From contig SWDT01000067.1 of the NCBI GenBank assembly GCA_009193035.1, positions 248,001-312,000 on the forward strand: 64,000 nt of DNA, written 5' to 3'. The notes below the pieces were generated by a model. That model saw only the letters and a list, made by a program, of their open reading frames with translations, was not told where the DNA came from and did no database searches. This document shows, in pieces, positions 60,952 through 64,000 of the stretch. The first letter of the stretch is position 1. Every line of letters starts with the position of its first letter. This stretch comes from Halicephalobus mephisto (taxonomy: Eukaryota > Nematoda > Chromadorea > Rhabditida > Panagrolaimidae). The position numbers were made by a program, and so were the translations under genes.

Positions 60952-61335
60952 ATTATTGGATCAAGTGTCCCATCCTTAACAGGAAGCATAACCAACAAGG
61001 GAGCGCTAGGTCTCGAACGGATTTCCTTGATACGAGCAAGAGAGCGCTTGGTCCCGAACGGATTCCCTTGATATTGGCAAGGGAGCGCTAGGTCTCGAAC
61101 GGATTTCCTTAACACTAGCAAGGGAGCGCTTGGTCTCGAATGGATTCCCTTGATACTGGCAAGAGAACGCTAGGTCCCAAACGGATTTCCTTAACACTAA
61201 CAAAGGAACAATTTCTCTTGACAAGAATTGCTATGTTCGTGACGTATGCCGAGTTTGATACAGAGTTTGTATTGTGCCTCAGGCATCTACTACATAAACC
61301 TTTTGTTTTGATGTTTAAGAGAACGTAGAAATTAA
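60952..61335 (+). mobile_element. LTR-like repeat family A, third copy
   Basis: Begins with a decayed TATTGGATCAAGTGTCCC, then about five 41-bp units ('gcgctaggtctcgaacggat'), then 'tgtattgtgcctcaggcatc' and 'tacataaacctttt'. Shorter 3' part than the 53.9-kb copy. Confidence 0.6.
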
Positions 61336-62051
61336 TGGTCGCAACAATTATGAAATCTTATTTTACACAGTTGAGCTTTAGGATTATCTGAGAATAACGG
61401 CAAATTCGGTCCTGGAAGCTCACATAAGGTGATGTAAATTCTGAATTTTTTCAAAGTAAAATTTTTTGTGGATTTTTAACGTCGAATTCAGAAGACCGAT
61501 GGACATAGTTGACAGAATGTTTGAGAAAGTTCATCGAGTACTATTTCAAATAACCTAAGATCCGGATCTCACCGATTCTTCACTCGCTACAGTACATTAA
61601 TACTTCCATTTTCAGACATAAATAATTTTCAAAAAAATGAATTTAATTTTTTTAATAAAAATTTCATTATGCCCTACTTAACTGTTCAGTTTTTCCTTGG
61701 TCTTTGTCACAATTTTTCATTTTTTAGTAAAATGAATTACCATCCGATTAATCACCAATTAACCAATAAGCGAATTTTTGTCGACAGCAAAATATTTGTG
61801 ATTTTTTAAAACCACATTTTAGTGATGATATTATTTGTATGATGTATTTAATTTCAAAGAAATCAAGGTGGAGGAAATTCTCACGAGTATTAGAGAGCTC
61901 CGACCGCGCCCTAAATCCAGAACAAAGAAAATTTTTTTTAAGCTTATGTTTAAGAATCATCTGATAACAAATATCATCATAATATTAAATTAGTGTACTT
62001 TATACAACGAAAGGAAAATTAAAAAGTAATTTTTATGTTTTTTAGATGTAA
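61336..62051. other. Gene-free AT-rich stretch downstream of the ShKT gene
   Basis: No exon or RNA gene recognised. Includes the 3' UTR of the minus-strand ShKT gene. Confidence 0.35.
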
Positions 62052-62687
62052 TTATTGTTGAAGACCGTATTTGATGGCGGACTTCTCCATGGCATAAGCA
62101 AACGGGAATGGCAGTCCTTTAGGTCCGGCACAGTTGCACATGTTACAGGTTTTCTGAAAGTCATTATTTTCACTATGATAAATGCTATGATTTAAAAAAT
62201 ATATTGTAGATTTTCTTCACAAAATTTACATCAAAATAATTTCGTAATAATTTAATGTTACTTTTAATAATAGTGTGATTTTGGAACTTACCCTACAGTA
62301 CTTGCACATTAAGTTGGTGAAAAGAGGATTCGTGCAATCGGCGATTTCTGAACGACAGTTTGGATCGACGTCTTCACAGACCCCAGGACCAGGGGTAGTT
62401 GGAGGAGTGGTTGCCGGGGTGATGCCGATACAAGGATCGATTCCAGTAGCGTTGGGGCAAAGGTTGCAGGTTTTCCTGCAGAGACCGCACATCAGAGGCA
62501 GGTAAATAGGATTCGTGCATTCATAAGCATTAGTAATACAATCAGTCGAGTAGTCTTCACAGTTATCCATCATATGTGCATTCACGGCTAATTTCTCCGG
62601 AATAACGTCCTTGAGATGTTCATCGGCACTGAATCCAACGGCAACAAAGGTCATAAAGACAAAGAAAAAAGCGAATTTAGGCGTCAT
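62052..62687 (-). CDS. Secreted protein with two ShKT domains, 2 exons, 165 aa
   Basis: Exons 62292-62687 and 62052-62153 (498 nt). A signal peptide is clear ('FAFFFVFMTFVAVGFSA', about 4-20). Two six-cysteine ShKT modules follow: the first starts 'CEDYSTDCITNAYECTNPIY' and ends 'CGLCRKTCNLC'; the second starts 'CEDVDPNCRSEIADCTNPLF' and ends 'CKYCRKTCNMC', with the intron splitting its last part. They are separated by a Thr/Pro linker. A short Cys-poor tail ends the protein. ShKT modules are named after a sea-anemone peptide, but in nematodes they are common in secreted cuticular, intestinal and immune proteins; nothing here indicates a toxin. The start was set at the ATG directly before the signal peptide. 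Confidence 0.9.
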
Positions 62688-63054
62688 TTTTCTTTGCAGA
62701 AAATTTTTGAATGAAGACAACAATCGGATCGTCTCCTTTTATGCAATCCAAACATTATCCTTCTTATGAAAAGCTCTTCTTATCGATAACGGCCCACCCT
62801 CTCAGGAAATGTCTGACGCAATTATTTTTCGTCCCTAAATTAAAATAAAAAATCAGGAAAAAAAAGTGAAAGTTGTCTCGAGACGACATTTTAGAACAAG
62901 TATAATAATCCAATTTTTTTGATATATCCAAATTAAAACTTTCTAACCTCAATTAGGAAAAATGTAATTTTAAAACATAAATTACAGTACTTTGGAAGAG
63001 TACAAAGTAAACAGCATGTCAAATCGTAATTATCACGTAAACTGTTTTGGTTTT
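62688..63054. other. Upstream region of the ShKT gene
   Basis: AT-rich promoter-side sequence with several 'cttatcgataa'/TTATC GATA-type words near 62770-62780; no exon. Confidence 0.35.
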
Positions 63055-63665
63055 TGCTAGATTGGGCACTCCGTCCTTAGTTGGAAACGCTTGGTTTCGA
63101 AAAAATTCCTTAACATTGATAACGGAACATATATTTTGTGCGATCTTGAACAGATTCTTTTAATACCGACAGGAAGTGCTTTGGTCTTGAACAAATTTCC
63201 TTAACATTGATAACGGAACATATTTTGTTTGATCCTAAACAGATTTTTTTAATACCGACAGGAAGTGCTTTGGTCTCGAACAAATTTCTTAATATTGATA
63301 ACGGAACATATATTTTGCTCATTTCTGAACAGATTTTTTTAATACCGGCAGGGAGTGCTTGGTCTCGAAAAAATTTCTTAACATTGATAACGGAACATAT
63401 ATTTTGTTTGATCTTGAACAGATTCTTTTAATACTGATAAGAAAGCGCTTGGTTCCGAACGGATTCCCTTAATGCTGACAAGGGAATATACAGTTTCTCT
63501 TGGCGGGAATTGTTATATGTAGGTTTGTTGCATGTGTCGAGTTTGACACAAATTTTTGTATTATACCTTAAGCATCTATTCTATAAACCTTTTCTACGAT
63601 ATCTACTTCATCATTACACAAGTTACTCCGATTAACAAATTCAGCAGTTTCAAACATATTAGAAA
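63055..63665 (+). mobile_element. LTR-like repeat family A, fourth copy
   Basis: Starts 'tagattgggcactccgtcc'; the array is made of ~85-bp (double 41-bp) units around 'ttaacattgataacggaaca' and 'tcttttaataccgacagga', followed by the conserved 'ataaaccttttctacgatat' segment. Frames on both strands are artefacts of the array. Confidence 0.6.
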
Positions 63666-64000
63666 ATCCGGGTTGAGATTATTTGGTAAACTTTGAGTTT
63701 TTTACGATAGTGATTTTTGAATTGGCGCGGAGAGAGTGAGTAAAAGCAGAAAACTGATAAAACTGGCAAATCTTGATCAAAATCGACTCGCGCCTTTCTC
63801 TCTCTCGTTTTCCCCCTTTTTACCTAAAATATAGAATTTTCCAAAACCATTGGAACTTTGTGTTGAGATCATTTTTGTAACAATTTTCATTTTTAAATTT
63901 TATAGTAATGTGAATTTGAACAGTTTTAAGAAAATTCGTTTTAGGATCATTACCTAAAAGCTGATTTTTATAATTTGTATAAAAATAATTTAAATTTTCT
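63666..64000. other. Window end; possible upstream region of a gene outside the window
   Basis: No exon. Two copies of the 'gttgagat(t/c)att' intron-type word (near 63672 and 63862) and a 'ggcgcggagagag' repeat remnant are present. Confidence 0.3.

Overview
This is an AT-rich (very roughly 70% A+T) stretch of an animal nuclear genome. The content points to a rhabditid nematode, probably Caenorhabditis or a close relative. Introns are short to medium, with GTAAGT donors and T-rich TTTCAG/TTTTAG acceptors. UFC1 and JTB carry intron-type acceptors 3-8 bases before the ATG, as expected for spliced-leader trans-splicing. Nematode-typical families are present (ground-like hedgehog-related protein, ShKT protein, eukaryotic BtpA-family gene), and the FACT subunit is 696 aa, close to the length I recall for worm HMG-3/HMG-4. 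Nineteen protein genes were assembled exon by exon, each with frame and splice phase checked by hand; no homology search was run.

0-14.4 kb is gene-dense: SSRP1 (-), an SSRP1 N-terminal-domain-only paralogue (-), an ARL14EP-like gene (+), a BtpA-family gene (+), UFC1 (-) and a three-finger C2H2 protein (+). 14.4-34.7 kb is an accessory block: three LITAF-domain genes (-), two of them a duplicated locus, scattered among solo LTRs, tRNA-Gly-derived SINEs, an internally deleted RTE element, a decayed BEL/Pao element, pogo-type and MULE-type MITEs, a fold-back element, minisatellites and a large inverted repeat. 34.8-51.8 kb is gene-dense again: a NADAR-domain gene (+), LIN-37 (-), choline-phosphate cytidylyltransferase (+), UPF3/SMG-4 (+), RBX2 (+), a ground-like secreted protein (-), a JTB-like membrane protein (+) and CDK9 (+). 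51.8-64 kb holds a full-length ABCC/MRP transporter (+), a secreted double-ShKT protein (-) and three copies of one LTR-like repeat.

Many of the genes are core nuclear or housekeeping machinery: chromatin and transcription (FACT, CDK9, DREAM subunit LIN-37, ARL14EP), mRNA surveillance (UPF3), ubiquitin and UFM1 conjugation (RBX2, UFC1) and phosphatidylcholine synthesis (PCYT1). They are arranged as divergent or tail-to-tail pairs, with 3' ends only 29-31 bp apart in two cases. I see no single operon-like pathway. The most distinctive items are the exon-for-exon SSRP1 N-domain paralogue, the duplicated LITAF locus with two phase-compatible alternative first exons and a conserved palindromic promoter block, the NADAR (ADP-ribosyl-guanine glycosidase-type) gene, a near-identical ~400-bp inverted repeat whose edge holds a splice-donor-like site, and several transposons datable by their target-site duplications.
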